64,000 bases of DNA. It comes from Bordetella genomosp. 1. GTDB taxonomy: Bacteria > Pseudomonadota > Gammaproteobacteria > Burkholderiales > Burkholderiaceae_B. The notes beneath the pieces are model-generated. The model was not told the origin of the DNA and did not search any database. It saw only the letters and a program-made list of their open reading frames with translations. This document shows, one piece after another, positions 43,185 to 51,141 of this stretch (positions within the stretch are counted from its first letter, which is position 1; each line of letters starts with the position of its first letter). The position numbers and the translations under genes were made by a program. The stretch covers positions 744,001 through 808,000 of the forward strand of contig NZ_NEVL01000003.1 in assembly GCF_002261335.1 (NCBI RefSeq), read 5' to 3'.

Positions 43185-46100
43185 CACCGCCCCGCTCCCC
43201 CTCGACGGCAGTGCCGGCCTGCCCGGCTATGCCGAGCTGGACTGCCAGTCGAACTTCTCGTTCCTGGTGGGCGCCTCGCATCCCGAGGAGCTGGTCGATC
43301 GCGCGCGGCGCCAGGGCTATGCGGCGCTGGCCATCACCGACGAATGCAGCCTGGCCGGGGTGGTGCGCGCCCACGTCGAGGCCGAGAAGCAGGCCCTGCC
43401 GCTGATCGTGGGCACCCGGCTGGTGCTGCACGATGCGCCCAATCCGCCGCTCGAGCTCACGCTGCTGGCGCAGGATCGCGAGGGCTACGGCAACCTGACC
43501 GAACTCATCACGCTGGGCCGTTCGCGCGCGGCCAAGGGCAGCTACGAACTCCATACCGCCGACCTGGACGCGCCGCCGTCCGAACTCGCGTACCTGCGCG
43601 CCATGCCGGGCTGCCTGGCCATCCTCACGCCCACCTATGGCCTGGACACCGCCGCCATCGTGGCCCAGGCGCGCTGGCTCGCGCGCGTGTTTCCGGCGCG
43701 CGGCTGGATCGGCCTCACCATGCTGCATCGGTCGCGCGACGACCTGCATCGCGCCGCGATCGACGTGGCCGCGCAGGCCAGCGGGCTGCCGCAGGCGGCG
43801 GTGGGCCAGGTGCAGATGCACGTGCGCTCGCGCAAGCCGCTGCACGACACGCTCACCGCCATCCGCACCGGCACGCCGGTGTCGCAATGCGGCTATGCGC
43901 TGGCGGCCAATGCCGAGCGCCACCTGCGTTCGCGCATGCGGCTGGCCGGCCTCTACCCGGCCCATGCGCTGGCGCAGACGCTCGAGATCGCCCGGCGCTG
44001 CACGTTCTCGCTCAAGGAGCTGCGCTACGAGTACCCCGACGAGATCGTGCCGCCGGGCGAGACGCCCACCAGCTATCTGCGCCAGGCCACCTACGACGGC
44101 GCGCGCCTGCGCTTTCCGCAGGGCCTGCCGGCGCCGGTGGCGGCCCAGGTCGAGAAGGAGCTGGCGCTGATCGCCGACCTGCGCTACGAGGCCTACTTCC
44201 TCACCGTCTACGATCTGGTGCGCTTCGCCCGCGAGCAGGGCATTCTGTGCCAGGGCCGCGGCTCGGCCGCGAACTCGGCGGTGTGCTATTGCCTGGGCAT
44301 CACCGCCGTCGATCCGGCGCGCGGCAACGTGCTGTTCGAACGCTTCATCAGCAAGGAGCGCAACGAGCCGCCCGACATCGACGTGGACTTCGAGCACCAG
44401 CGCCGCGAAGAGGTGATCCAGTACATCTATCGCAAGTACGGCCGCCGCCGCGCCGCGCTCACCGCCGTGGTGATCTCCTACCGGCCGCGCAGCGTGCTGC
44501 GCGACACCGGCCGCGCGCTCGGCATCGATCCCGCCATCATCGATGCGGTCGCGCGTGCCCATCAATGGTGGGACGGCAAGAAGGAGATGCTGCGCACGCT
44601 GGGCCAGTGCGGCCTCGATCCGGCCTCGCGCGTGGCGCGCCAGTGGGCCATCCTGGCCGAGACGCTGATGGGCTTTCCGCGCCATCTGTCGCAGCACCCG
44701 GGCGGCTTCGTCATGTCGCGCGGCCTGCTCTCGCGCCTGGTGCCGATCGAGAACGCCGCCATGGCCGAGCGCAGCGTGGTGCAGTGGGACAAGGACGATC
44801 TCGATGCGCTCGGCCTGCTCAAGGTGGACGTGCTGGCGCTCGGCATGCTGTCGGTGCTGCGGCGCGCGCTCGAGATGGCCGGCGCGCGCCGGGGCGAACC
44901 GCTGGCGCTGCACCAGATCCCCGAGGGCGACACCGCCACCTACGACATGATCTGCGCGGCCGACACGGTGGGCGTGTTCCAGATCGAGTCGCGCGCGCAG
45001 ATGAGCATGCTGCCGCGGCTGCGGCCGCGCGAATACTACGACCTGGTCGTGCAGGTCGCCATCGTGCGGCCGGGGCCGATCCAGGGCGGCATGGTGCATC
45101 CCTATCTGCGCCGCCGCCAGGGCAAGGAGCCGGAGACCTACCCCGGCCCCGCCGTGCAGGCGGTGCTGCGGCGCACGCTGGGCGTGCCGATCTTCCAGGA
45201 GCAAGTCATGCAGATCGCGGTGGCCGCGGCCGGCTTCACGCCCGGCGAGGCCGACCAGCTGCGCCGCTCGATGGCGGCGTGGCGACGCAAGGGTGGCGTC
45301 GACAAGTTCCGCGCCAAGCTGGTGGGCGGCCTGCTCGCGCACGGCTACGGCCTGGACTTCGCCGAGGCCCTGTTCCGCCAGATCGAGGGCTTCGGCGAAT
45401 ACGGTTTTCCGGAAAGCCACGCGGCCAGCTTCGCCCTGCTCGCCTATGCCAGCTCCTGGCTCAAGTGCCACGAGCCCGAAGCCTTTCTGGCGGCGCTGCT
45501 CAACTCGCAGCCCATGGGCTTTTACGCGCCGTCCCAGCTGGTGCAGGATGCGCGCCGCCACGGCGTGCGGGTGCTGCCGGTGGACGTGCATCACAGCCAC
45601 TGGGAGGCCGTGCTCGCGCCCGTCCCAGGCCAGGCGCGGCCCGCGGTGCGGCTGGGGCTGAACATGATCAAGGGCCTGTCGGAGGAAACCTCGTTGCGCA
45701 TCGAACGGATGCGCGCGCAACGGTCTTTCACCGACACCGCCGACCTGGCGCGCCGCGCCGGGCTGCACCGGCACGAGCTCGACGCGCTGGCCGCCGCCGA
45801 TGCGCTGGCCGCGCTGGCCGGCCACCGGCGCCAGGCCAGCTGGGAGGCCGCGGCCGGCGTGGCCGACCGCGACCTGCTGCGCGACGCGCCTATCGAAGAA
45901 GCGCAGTTGCCCGAGCTCGCCGCGCCGTCCGAGGGCCAGGGCATCGTGGCCGACTACCTGAGCACCGGCCTGACCCTGCGGCGTCATCCGCTCGCGCTGT
46001 TGCGGGCGCAACTGTCGGCGCGCCGCTTCGAGACCGCCGAGGTGCTGGGCCACTATCCCAACCGGCGCCTGGCGCGCGCCTGCGGCATCGTGACCGTGCG

Positions 46101-46362
46101 GCAGCGCCCCGGCACGGCCAACGGCACGATCTTCGTCACGCTCGAAGACGAGACCGGCCCGGTCAATGTGGTGGTGCGGCCCGAGCTGATCGAGGCCCAG
46201 CGCCGCGAGCTGCTCGACTCGGTGCTGCTCGGCGTGTATGGCGTGTGGCAGAGCATCGACGGCGTGCGCCATCTGATCGCGCGCCGCCTGGTCGACATGA
46301 GCCCGCTGCTGCGCGAGCTCGACCAGGCCGGCCTGGCGGCGCGCAGCCGCAACTTCCACTGA
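43177..46362 (+). CDS. dnaE2: Error-prone DNA polymerase DnaE2 (ImuC)
   Basis: A 1061-residue C-family polymerase that inserts opposite damage in the SOS response. The PHP domain opens with AELDCQSNFSFLVGASHPEELV. Catalytic aspartates are in PDIDVDF (399-405). The fingers/palm motifs GRGSAANSAVCYCLGITAVDP, HPGGFVMS and GFGEYGFPESHAASFALLAYASSWLKCHEPEAF are clear. A C-terminal OB fold (IVTVRQRPGTANGTIFVTLED) follows. It is shorter than replicative DnaE (about 1160), as usual for DnaE2. The ATG at 43177 overlaps imuB. It ends the SOS operon. Confidence 0.97.
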   Translation: MPDTAPLPLDGSAGLPGYAELDCQSNFSFLVGASHPEELVDRARRQGYAALAITDECSLAGVVRAHVEAEKQALPLIVGTRLVLHDAPNPPLELTLLAQDREGYGNLTELITLGRSRAAKGSYELHTADLDAPPSELAYLRAMPGCLAILTPTYGLDTAAIVAQARWLARVFPARGWIGLTMLHRSRDDLHRAAIDVAAQASGLPQAAVGQVQMHVRSRKPLHDTLTAIRTGTPVSQCGYALAANAERHLRSRMRLAGLYPAHALAQTLEIARRCTFSLKELRYEYPDEIVPPGETPTSYLRQATYDGARLRFPQGLPAPVAAQVEKELALIADLRYEAYFLTVYDLVRFAREQGILCQGRGSAANSAVCYCLGITAVDPARGNVLFERFISKERNEPPDIDVDFEHQRREEVIQYIYRKYGRRRAALTAVVISYRPRSVLRDTGRALGIDPAIIDAVARAHQWWDGKKEMLRTLGQCGLDPASRVARQWAILAETLMGFPRHLSQHPGGFVMSRGLLSRLVPIENAAMAERSVVQWDKDDLDALGLLKVDVLALGMLSVLRRALEMAGARRGEPLALHQIPEGDTATYDMICAADTVGVFQIESRAQMSMLPRLRPREYYDLVVQVAIVRPGPIQGGMVHPYLRRRQGKEPETYPGPAVQAVLRRTLGVPIFQEQVMQIAVAAAGFTPGEADQLRRSMAAWRRKGGVDKFRAKLVGGLLAHGYGLDFAEALFRQIEGFGEYGFPESHAASFALLAYASSWLKCHEPEAFLAALLNSQPMGFYAPSQLVQDARRHGVRVLPVDVHHSHWEAVLAPVPGQARPAVRLGLNMIKGLSEETSLRIERMRAQRSFTDTADLARRAGLHRHELDALAAADALAALAGHRRQASWEAAAGVADRDLLRDAPIEEAQLPELAAPSEGQGIVADYLSTGLTLRRHPLALLRAQLSARRFETAEVLGHYPNRRLARACGIVTVRQRPGTANGTIFVTLEDETGPVNVVVRPELIEAQRRELLDSVLLGVYGVWQSIDGVRHLIARRLVDMSPLLRELDQAGLAARSRNFH

Positions 46363-46380
46363 GCGCCCGGGCGCGACTCG

Positions 46381-47628
46381 TCAGGGCGCGAAGGGCGCGT
46401 CGTCGATCGGCGGCTTCACGCCGTTCATCTGGGTGCTGAGCAGCGCCGCGCTGCCGCAGGCCAGCGTGAAACCGAGCGCGCCCTGGCCGATGTTGAGCCA
46501 GAGATTCGAGAGTCCGCGCGCGCGCCCGATCAGGGGCTTGCCGGTGGGCGTGGCCGGACGCAGGCCGGCCCAGGGCTGCGCATCCGACAGATCGAGATGC
46601 GGGAAGATCTCCAGCACCTGCCGCTTGAGCAGGTCCACCCGGCGCGGGTCGATGCCGGGATCGCGGCTGCCGATGTCCACCATGGCGGCGATGCGCAGCA
46701 CCCGGCCCACGCGCGCATACACGATGCGGCGCTCGTAGTCGGTCACGCTGATGCGCGGCGCGCTGTGATCGTCGTCGGCCAGCGGCACGCTCAGGCTGTA
46801 GCCCTTGAGCGGATAGATCGGCACGTCGTGGCCCAGCGGCCGCAGCAGCGCGCGGGTGCCGGTGCCGGTGGCGAGCACCACCGCGTCGGCGCCGATGTCG
46901 CCGGCGTCGGTGCGCACGCCGTTGATCGTCGGCCCGTTCGCGCGCAGCCCCATCACCTGGGTCGACATGCGGCACTCGACGTTGTCCAGCGCCTGCAGGC
47001 GCTCGAACAGCGCCTCGGTGAACTGGCGGCAATCGCCGGCCTCTTCGCTGGGGGTGTAGATGGCGCCGGCCAGGCTGTCGCCCATGCCCGCGAGCGCCGG
47101 CTCCAGCGCCAGCGTTTCGCGCGCATCGAGCACGCGCTGCTCGGCGCCGAGCGCGGCCTGGTAGGCGACCAGCTTGCGCGCCTTTTCCAGCAGCTCGGCG
47201 CTGCGGTAGGCGATCAGCTTGCCGTTGCGCAGATGGCCGAAGGCCAGCGGCTCCTGTTCGAGCAGCCGGTTCATCACGTCGCGGCTCAGGTACGAGAGCG
47301 TCTGCAGTTCGGCGGTGGAACGCTGCGCCACCGAGGCACGGCAGGCCAGCGCGAACTGCAGGCACCAGCGCCATTGATGCGGATCGAGGCGCGGATGGAA
47401 CCGCAGCGGCGAGTCGTCGCGCAGCAGCCAGCCGGGCACGCTGGGCAGCACGCCCGGGCCGGCCAGCGGCGCGACGTAGCTGTAGCTCAGCTGGCCGCCG
47501 TTGGCGAAGCTGGACACCTCGGCCGGGCGCGCCCGGCCGTCGACCAGCACCACCTCATGCCCTTCCCGGGCCAGGAAATACGCCGAGGTGACACCCACCA
47601 CCCCCGCGCCGATGACGCACACACGCAT
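46381..47628 (-). CDS. D-amino acid dehydrogenase-like FAD oxidoreductase (DadA family)
   Basis: A 415-residue flavoprotein. It starts at once with the FAD fold VCVIGAGVVGVTSAYFLAREGHEVVLVDGR; ANGGQLSYSYVAPLAGPGVLPSVPGWL and DSPLRFHPRLDPHQWRW are DadA signatures, and GLRPATPTGKPLIGRA and NIGQGALGFTLACGSA close the FAD site. DadA oxidises D-amino acids, chiefly D-alanine, to keto acids and passes electrons to the membrane. No alr/dadX racemase is next to it. Start ATG 47628. It converges on dnaE2 with an 18-base gap. Confidence 0.9.
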   Translation of the reverse strand: MRVCVIGAGVVGVTSAYFLAREGHEVVLVDGRARPAEVSSFANGGQLSYSYVAPLAGPGVLPSVPGWLLRDDSPLRFHPRLDPHQWRWCLQFALACRASVAQRSTAELQTLSYLSRDVMNRLLEQEPLAFGHLRNGKLIAYRSAELLEKARKLVAYQAALGAEQRVLDARETLALEPALAGMGDSLAGAIYTPSEEAGDCRQFTEALFERLQALDNVECRMSTQVMGLRANGPTINGVRTDAGDIGADAVVLATGTGTRALLRPLGHDVPIYPLKGYSLSVPLADDDHSAPRISVTDYERRIVYARVGRVLRIAAMVDIGSRDPGIDPRRVDLLKRQVLEIFPHLDLSDAQPWAGLRPATPTGKPLIGRARGLSNLWLNIGQGALGFTLACGSAALLSTQMNGVKPPIDDAPFAP

Positions 47629-47719
47629 GGACCATCCCGATGGAAAACGGATGCCCCATTCTGGCCGGCCGCCCGGCGCCACGGCAAATAGCCAGCCGCG
47701 CAGCAGCCATAACCTCGCT

Positions 47720-48424
47720 TTATGGACCGGCCGCGGCGGGCGCGCTGCGCCACCGGCCCAGCAGCGCGGGCCCGCCCGCGGGCAGCGGGCCCTCGCCCGC
47801 CTCGTCGCCGCTCTGCCACTGCACCGCGACCGCGGCCGCCTCGGCCGCTGCCGCAGGCGCGCGCCACGCCGCGGCGGCGATCCAGCCGTCCGGCAGCCGC
47901 CACGCGCGGGCCTCCCAATCCGGACCGGGAGCGCGCAGCTCGGCGGTGTCAATGCCCGCGCCGCCGAATAAGCCCAGTCCTACCTGGCGCATGCCGGCGG
48001 GAAACGGCAGCCCGGCCGCCTTGAGCAGGGCCTCTTTGAGGGTCCACACCATATAGAAGGCCTCGAGCCGCGCCTCGACGCCGGCGATGCCGGCCAGCGC
48101 CGCCTGCTCGGCATCGGTGCAGACCCAGGCGGCCAGCGCGGCGGTGTCGCGCGGCTGGCAGCGCTCCAGGTCGACCGCCAGCGTCCAGCCCGCCGGTGCC
48201 AGGCCCGCCAGGGCGTGGCCCTGTTTGTGGCTCAAGGACAACGTTGTCTCGGGTGCCACGCCGGCCGCGCGCCGCAGCGCGGCGGCCACGGCCCGGCTGA
48301 CCTGCCAGTCGCGCTCGGCGCGCGGCGCCCGGCGCTCGCCGGCCCGCGCGCGATCGGCGGCGCACAGATCGGCGCGGTCATAGTGGAACTGCCAGGCAGG
48401 GCCACCGAAGCGAAGCTTAATCAT
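47720..48424 (-). CDS. 4'-phosphopantetheinyl transferase (Sfp type), APE cluster
   Basis: A 234-residue Sfp/HetI-type enzyme that adds the phosphopantetheine arm of CoA to carrier proteins. Signature residues are SHKQGHALAG (65-74), the Mg-binding VDLE (84-87), and WTLKEALLK (127-135). The C-terminal 60 residues are alanine-rich and variable. It is divergent from the APE operon by 59 bases and is the likely activator of ApeE and ApeF. The housekeeping AcpS is a different fold and would lie elsewhere. Confidence 0.9.
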   Translation of the reverse strand: MIKLRFGGPAWQFHYDRADLCAADRARAGERRAPRAERDWQVSRAVAAALRRAAGVAPETTLSLSHKQGHALAGLAPAGWTLAVDLERCQPRDTAALAAWVCTDAEQAALAGIAGVEARLEAFYMVWTLKEALLKAAGLPFPAGMRQVGLGLFGGAGIDTAELRAPGPDWEARAWRLPDGWIAAAAWRAPAAAAEAAAVAVQWQSGDEAGEGPLPAGGPALLGRWRSAPAAAGP

Positions 48425-48446
48425 GGCTGAATTTTCGTTAACAAAG

Positions 48447-48475
48447 GTAACATCGGCCCCTGGTGTGGGTACAAT
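48447..48475 (+). promoter_or_regulatory. Promoter of the APE operon
   Basis: GTAACA (48447-48452) and TACAAT (48470-48475) are 17 bases apart. The expected start of transcription, about 48482, is within a few bases of the ATG at 48484, so the first gene may be nearly leaderless. A GTTAACAAAGGTAAC near-palindrome overlaps the -35 region. Confidence 0.6.
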
Positions 48476-48483
48476 CGCGCGCT

Positions 48484-49233
48484 ATGTTCGCGTTCTCCAT
48501 CGAAAAGTGGCAAGCGTGGGCACCCGGTCTTCAGGACGAAAACAGCTGGCGCGAGTGGGCGCTGGCGCCATTTTGCCCTTACCCGACCGCGGGTGCCGGC
48601 GCCTTGCCAGGCACCTCATTCCTGCCCCCCATGCAGCGGCGCCGGCTCAGTCCGCTGGCGCGCATGGTATTCGACTGCGCCTGGCCGCTGGCCGAGGGCG
48701 AGGCGCCGATGCCCATGGTCTTTGCGTCGCGCCACGGCGAGACCACGCGCAGCTTCCAGCTGCTGCAGGACCTCGCCGCCGGCGAGCCGCTGTCGCCCAC
48801 CGCCTTCGGGCTGTCGGTGCACAACGCCATCCTGGGCCAGTGGTCGATCATCCGCAAGGAAACGTGTGAAGGCGTGGCCCTCGCGGGCGACACCGACACG
48901 CTGGAGCACGCGATCCAGGAGGCCTGCCTGCTGATGCACGCCGGCGCGCCGCAGGTGCTGGTGGTGGCCGCCGAAGAGCGCCCGCCCCGCGACTACCAGC
49001 CCTGGATCGACGACGTGCCGTTTTCCTACGCGGTGGCGCTGCGCCTGGGCGCGGCGCCGCAATGGCGGCTCGCGCTCGGCGCGGCTTCAGCCCCGGCGGC
49101 CACGGCCGCGGCGCCGGACTGGCCGCATCCCCTCAACCTGCTGTGCCACCTGTTGCGCGGCACGCCTGCCTGGTCGCATCGCGCACCGGCACGTCACTGG
49201 CACTGGTCTCGCCCCTCCGCCCTCGCATCATGA
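48484..49233 (+). CDS. apeC: Ketosynthase chain-length-factor-like protein ApeC
   Basis: A 249-residue protein of the Ketoacyl-synt_2 type, only the N-terminal half of a ketosynthase. The region LSPTAFGLSVHNAILGQWSI has no active-site cysteine. Known ApeC forms a heterodimer with the ketosynthase ApeO and sets chain length. First gene of the operon; the ATG lies nine bases after TACAAT, so translation may be nearly leaderless (an in-frame GTG at 48463 overlaps the promoter). It overlaps the next gene by four bases (ATGA). Confidence 0.88.
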   Translation: MFAFSIEKWQAWAPGLQDENSWREWALAPFCPYPTAGAGALPGTSFLPPMQRRRLSPLARMVFDCAWPLAEGEAPMPMVFASRHGETTRSFQLLQDLAAGEPLSPTAFGLSVHNAILGQWSIIRKETCEGVALAGDTDTLEHAIQEACLLMHAGAPQVLVVAAEERPPRDYQPWIDDVPFSYAVALRLGAAPQWRLALGAASAPAATAAAPDWPHPLNLLCHLLRGTPAWSHRAPARHWHWSRPSALAS

Positions 49234-50042
49234 GCGCTCCTCCGCTGATCGACTCCCTTCCTGAGCCCCGCCGCCAGGACGCCTGGTGGTGGCGTCTGGT
49301 CGCCACCGCCATGGCCTTCAGCCTGTTCGGGCTGGGCGGGTTGCTGCTGCGCCTGGTGATCTTCCCGCCGCAACGCCTGTTCTTCGGCGACCCGGCCCGC
49401 CGTCAGCGCCGCGCCCGCGCCACCATCACCTGGACCTTCCGCTGCTTCATCCGCTTCATGGTGCGCACCGGCATCCTGACCGTGGACTTCCGCGGCGCCG
49501 AACGCCTGGGCCGGCCGGGGCAGATGATCATCGCCAACCATCCGTCGCTGCTCGACGTGGTGTTCCTGATCGGCCACGTGGCCGACACCAACTGCATCGT
49601 CAAGCACGGCCTGGTCACCAACGCCTTCACGCGCGGCCCCATCAACGCGGCCGGCTACATCAGCAACAGCGAGAGCCTGGACATGCTGGACGAGGCCGCC
49701 GACGCGCTGCGCGCCGGCCAGACCCTGATCGTGTTCCCCGAGGGCACGCGCACGCCGCGCGACAGCCAGCCGCGCTTTCATCGCGGCGCCTGCGCCATCG
49801 CCATGCGCGGCGCCAGCGTGATCACCCCGGTGGTGATCCGCATGTCGCCGCGCAGCCTGACCAAGGGCGAGCCCTGGTATCGCATCCCCGCGCGCCGCAT
49901 GCGCTACAGCATTCATGTCGGCGCCGACATCGACCCCACCCAGTGGACCTCGCAGGCCCCGCTGCCGATCGCCGGCCGCCGCCTCAACGAGCATCTGCAC
50001 GCTTATTTCGATACTGAGTTGACCAAGCATGACGAGCACTGA
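49230..50042 (+). CDS. apeD: Lysophospholipid acyltransferase family protein (ApeD-like)
   Basis: A 270-residue PlsC-type acyltransferase with one or two N-terminal membrane spans (about 25-50). Motif I is NHPSLLD (NHx4D), motif III is FPEGTRT. In APE clusters it is proposed to move acyl groups onto the lipid anchor of the polyene. The start ATG overlaps the apeC stop, and its own end overlaps the first ACP gene by 14 bases. Acyl donor and acceptor are not known. Confidence 0.88.
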   Translation: MSAPPLIDSLPEPRRQDAWWWRLVATAMAFSLFGLGGLLLRLVIFPPQRLFFGDPARRQRRARATITWTFRCFIRFMVRTGILTVDFRGAERLGRPGQMIIANHPSLLDVVFLIGHVADTNCIVKHGLVTNAFTRGPINAAGYISNSESLDMLDEAADALRAGQTLIVFPEGTRTPRDSQPRFHRGACAIAMRGASVITPVVIRMSPRSLTKGEPWYRIPARRMRYSIHVGADIDPTQWTSQAPLPIAGRRLNEHLHAYFDTELTKHDEH

Positions 50043-50295
50043 ACTGGAACATGACATCAAGGTCCTGATCATCGAGTCCCTCGGACTCGAGGACATGCAG
50101 CCGCAGGACATCGACAGCAACGCCAAGCTCTTTGGCGACGGCCTGGGCCTGGACTCGGTCGACGCGCTCGAGCTGGGCCTGGCGCTGCAGAAGAAATTCG
50201 GCGTGACCATCGACCCCGAGACCCGCAACATGCGCGAGCACTTCGAGACGGTCGCCAATCTCAGCCAATTCGTGGCCGCACAGCGCGGCGCCTGA
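50029..50295 (+). CDS. apeE: Acyl carrier protein ApeE
   Basis: An 88-residue carrier protein. The phosphopantetheine serine is S43 in LGLDSVDALELG. It is acidic with the four-helix ACP length. One of two tandem ACPs in the cluster; in the studied APE system the two have different roles (starter loading and chain extension). It overlaps apeD by 14 bases. Confidence 0.93.
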   Translation: MTSTELEHDIKVLIIESLGLEDMQPQDIDSNAKLFGDGLGLDSVDALELGLALQKKFGVTIDPETRNMREHFETVANLSQFVAAQRGA

Positions 50296-50311
50296 TACAG
50301 GAGTGTTCCCC

Positions 50312-50566
50312 ATGCAAAGCCGGGACGATATTTTCGCCGTGCTGCGCGACGCGCTGGTCGAGCTGTTCGAACTGGAGCCCGAGCGCATCACGCCCGACGC
50401 CAATCTCTATACCGATCTGGAAATCGACAGCATCGACGCCATCGACCTGATCGACCACATCAAGCGCCAGACCGGCCACAAGCTGGCCGCGGAAGACTTC
50501 CGCACGGTCCGCACGGTGCAGGACGTGGTCGACGCGGTCTGGCAGAAGATGAGCGCGTCGGCATGA
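50312..50566 (+). CDS. apeF: Acyl carrier protein ApeF
   Basis: An 84-residue carrier protein with phosphopantetheine serine S40 in LEIDSIDAIDLIDHI. ATG 50312 has AGGAG eight bases upstream; an in-frame GTG at 50303 would lie inside that site. It is 16 bases after apeE, one of the few true gaps in the operon, and overlaps the next gene by four bases. Confidence 0.93.
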   Translation: MQSRDDIFAVLRDALVELFELEPERITPDANLYTDLEIDSIDAIDLIDHIKRQTGHKLAAEDFRTVRTVQDVVDAVWQKMSASA

Positions 50567-51141
50567 AGATCGCCGTGGGACTGGTGCTCGCGCTGTTGGG
50601 CGTCGCCTATCCCTTCGTGGTGCATGCCAGCCTGGGCCGCTGGCCGACCGGCTGGCTGCTGGGCCTGATGGCCGCGCTCTGGCTGGCGCGCGCCCTGTTG
50701 CGCCCGGCCGCCGCGCAACCCGGCGGCCGCTGGCTGCCCACGCTGGCGCTGGCCGGCTGCCTCGTGCTGGCCCTGATCAACACGGCGTCGGCGTTGCGCG
50801 TCTATCCCGTGATGATGAATGCGCTGTTGCTGGCGGCCTTCGGCGCCAGCCTCGTGCGCGGCCGCCCGGTCATCGAACGCCTGGCGCGCCTGCGCCATCC
50901 CGACCTGCCGCCCGCCGGCGTGCGCTACACCCGGCGCGTGACGCAGGTGTGGTGCGGCTTCTTCGTGGCCAATGGCCTGGCGGCGGCCGCGCTCGGACTG
51001 TGGGGCTCGTGGCAGGCCTGGACCTGGTACAACGGCGCGATCAGCTATGCCCTGATGGGCCTGCTGCTGGGTGGCGAATGGCTGTTGCGGCCGCGTCCGC
51101 CCGCCGCGCCCGCCGCCGCCTCTTCCGCCAGCCAGCCATGA
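50563..51141 (+). CDS. apeG: Multi-span membrane protein of APE clusters (COG4648-like, ApeG)
   Basis: A 192-residue protein with about five or six hydrophobic segments (KIAVGLVLALLGVAYPFVV at the N-terminus; others near 30-45, 60-80, 85-100, 130-150, 155-170). The conserved-looking loop RVTQVWCGFFVANGLAA is in the C-terminal half. Such a protein is a constant part of APE operons but has no known activity. It is coupled on both sides by ATGA overlaps. Confidence 0.8.
   Translation: MKIAVGLVLALLGVAYPFVVHASLGRWPTGWLLGLMAALWLARALLRPAAAQPGGRWLPTLALAGCLVLALINTASALRVYPVMMNALLLAAFGASLVRGRPVIERLARLRHPDLPPAGVRYTRRVTQVWCGFFVANGLAAAALGLWGSWQAWTWYNGAISYALMGLLLGGEWLLRPRPPAAPAAASSASQP

Noticed and set aside
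43069-46359. A 1096-codon open frame on the minus strand
   Set aside because: It is antisense to dnaE2 over its full length, low-complexity in composition, and explained by codon bias of the real gene.
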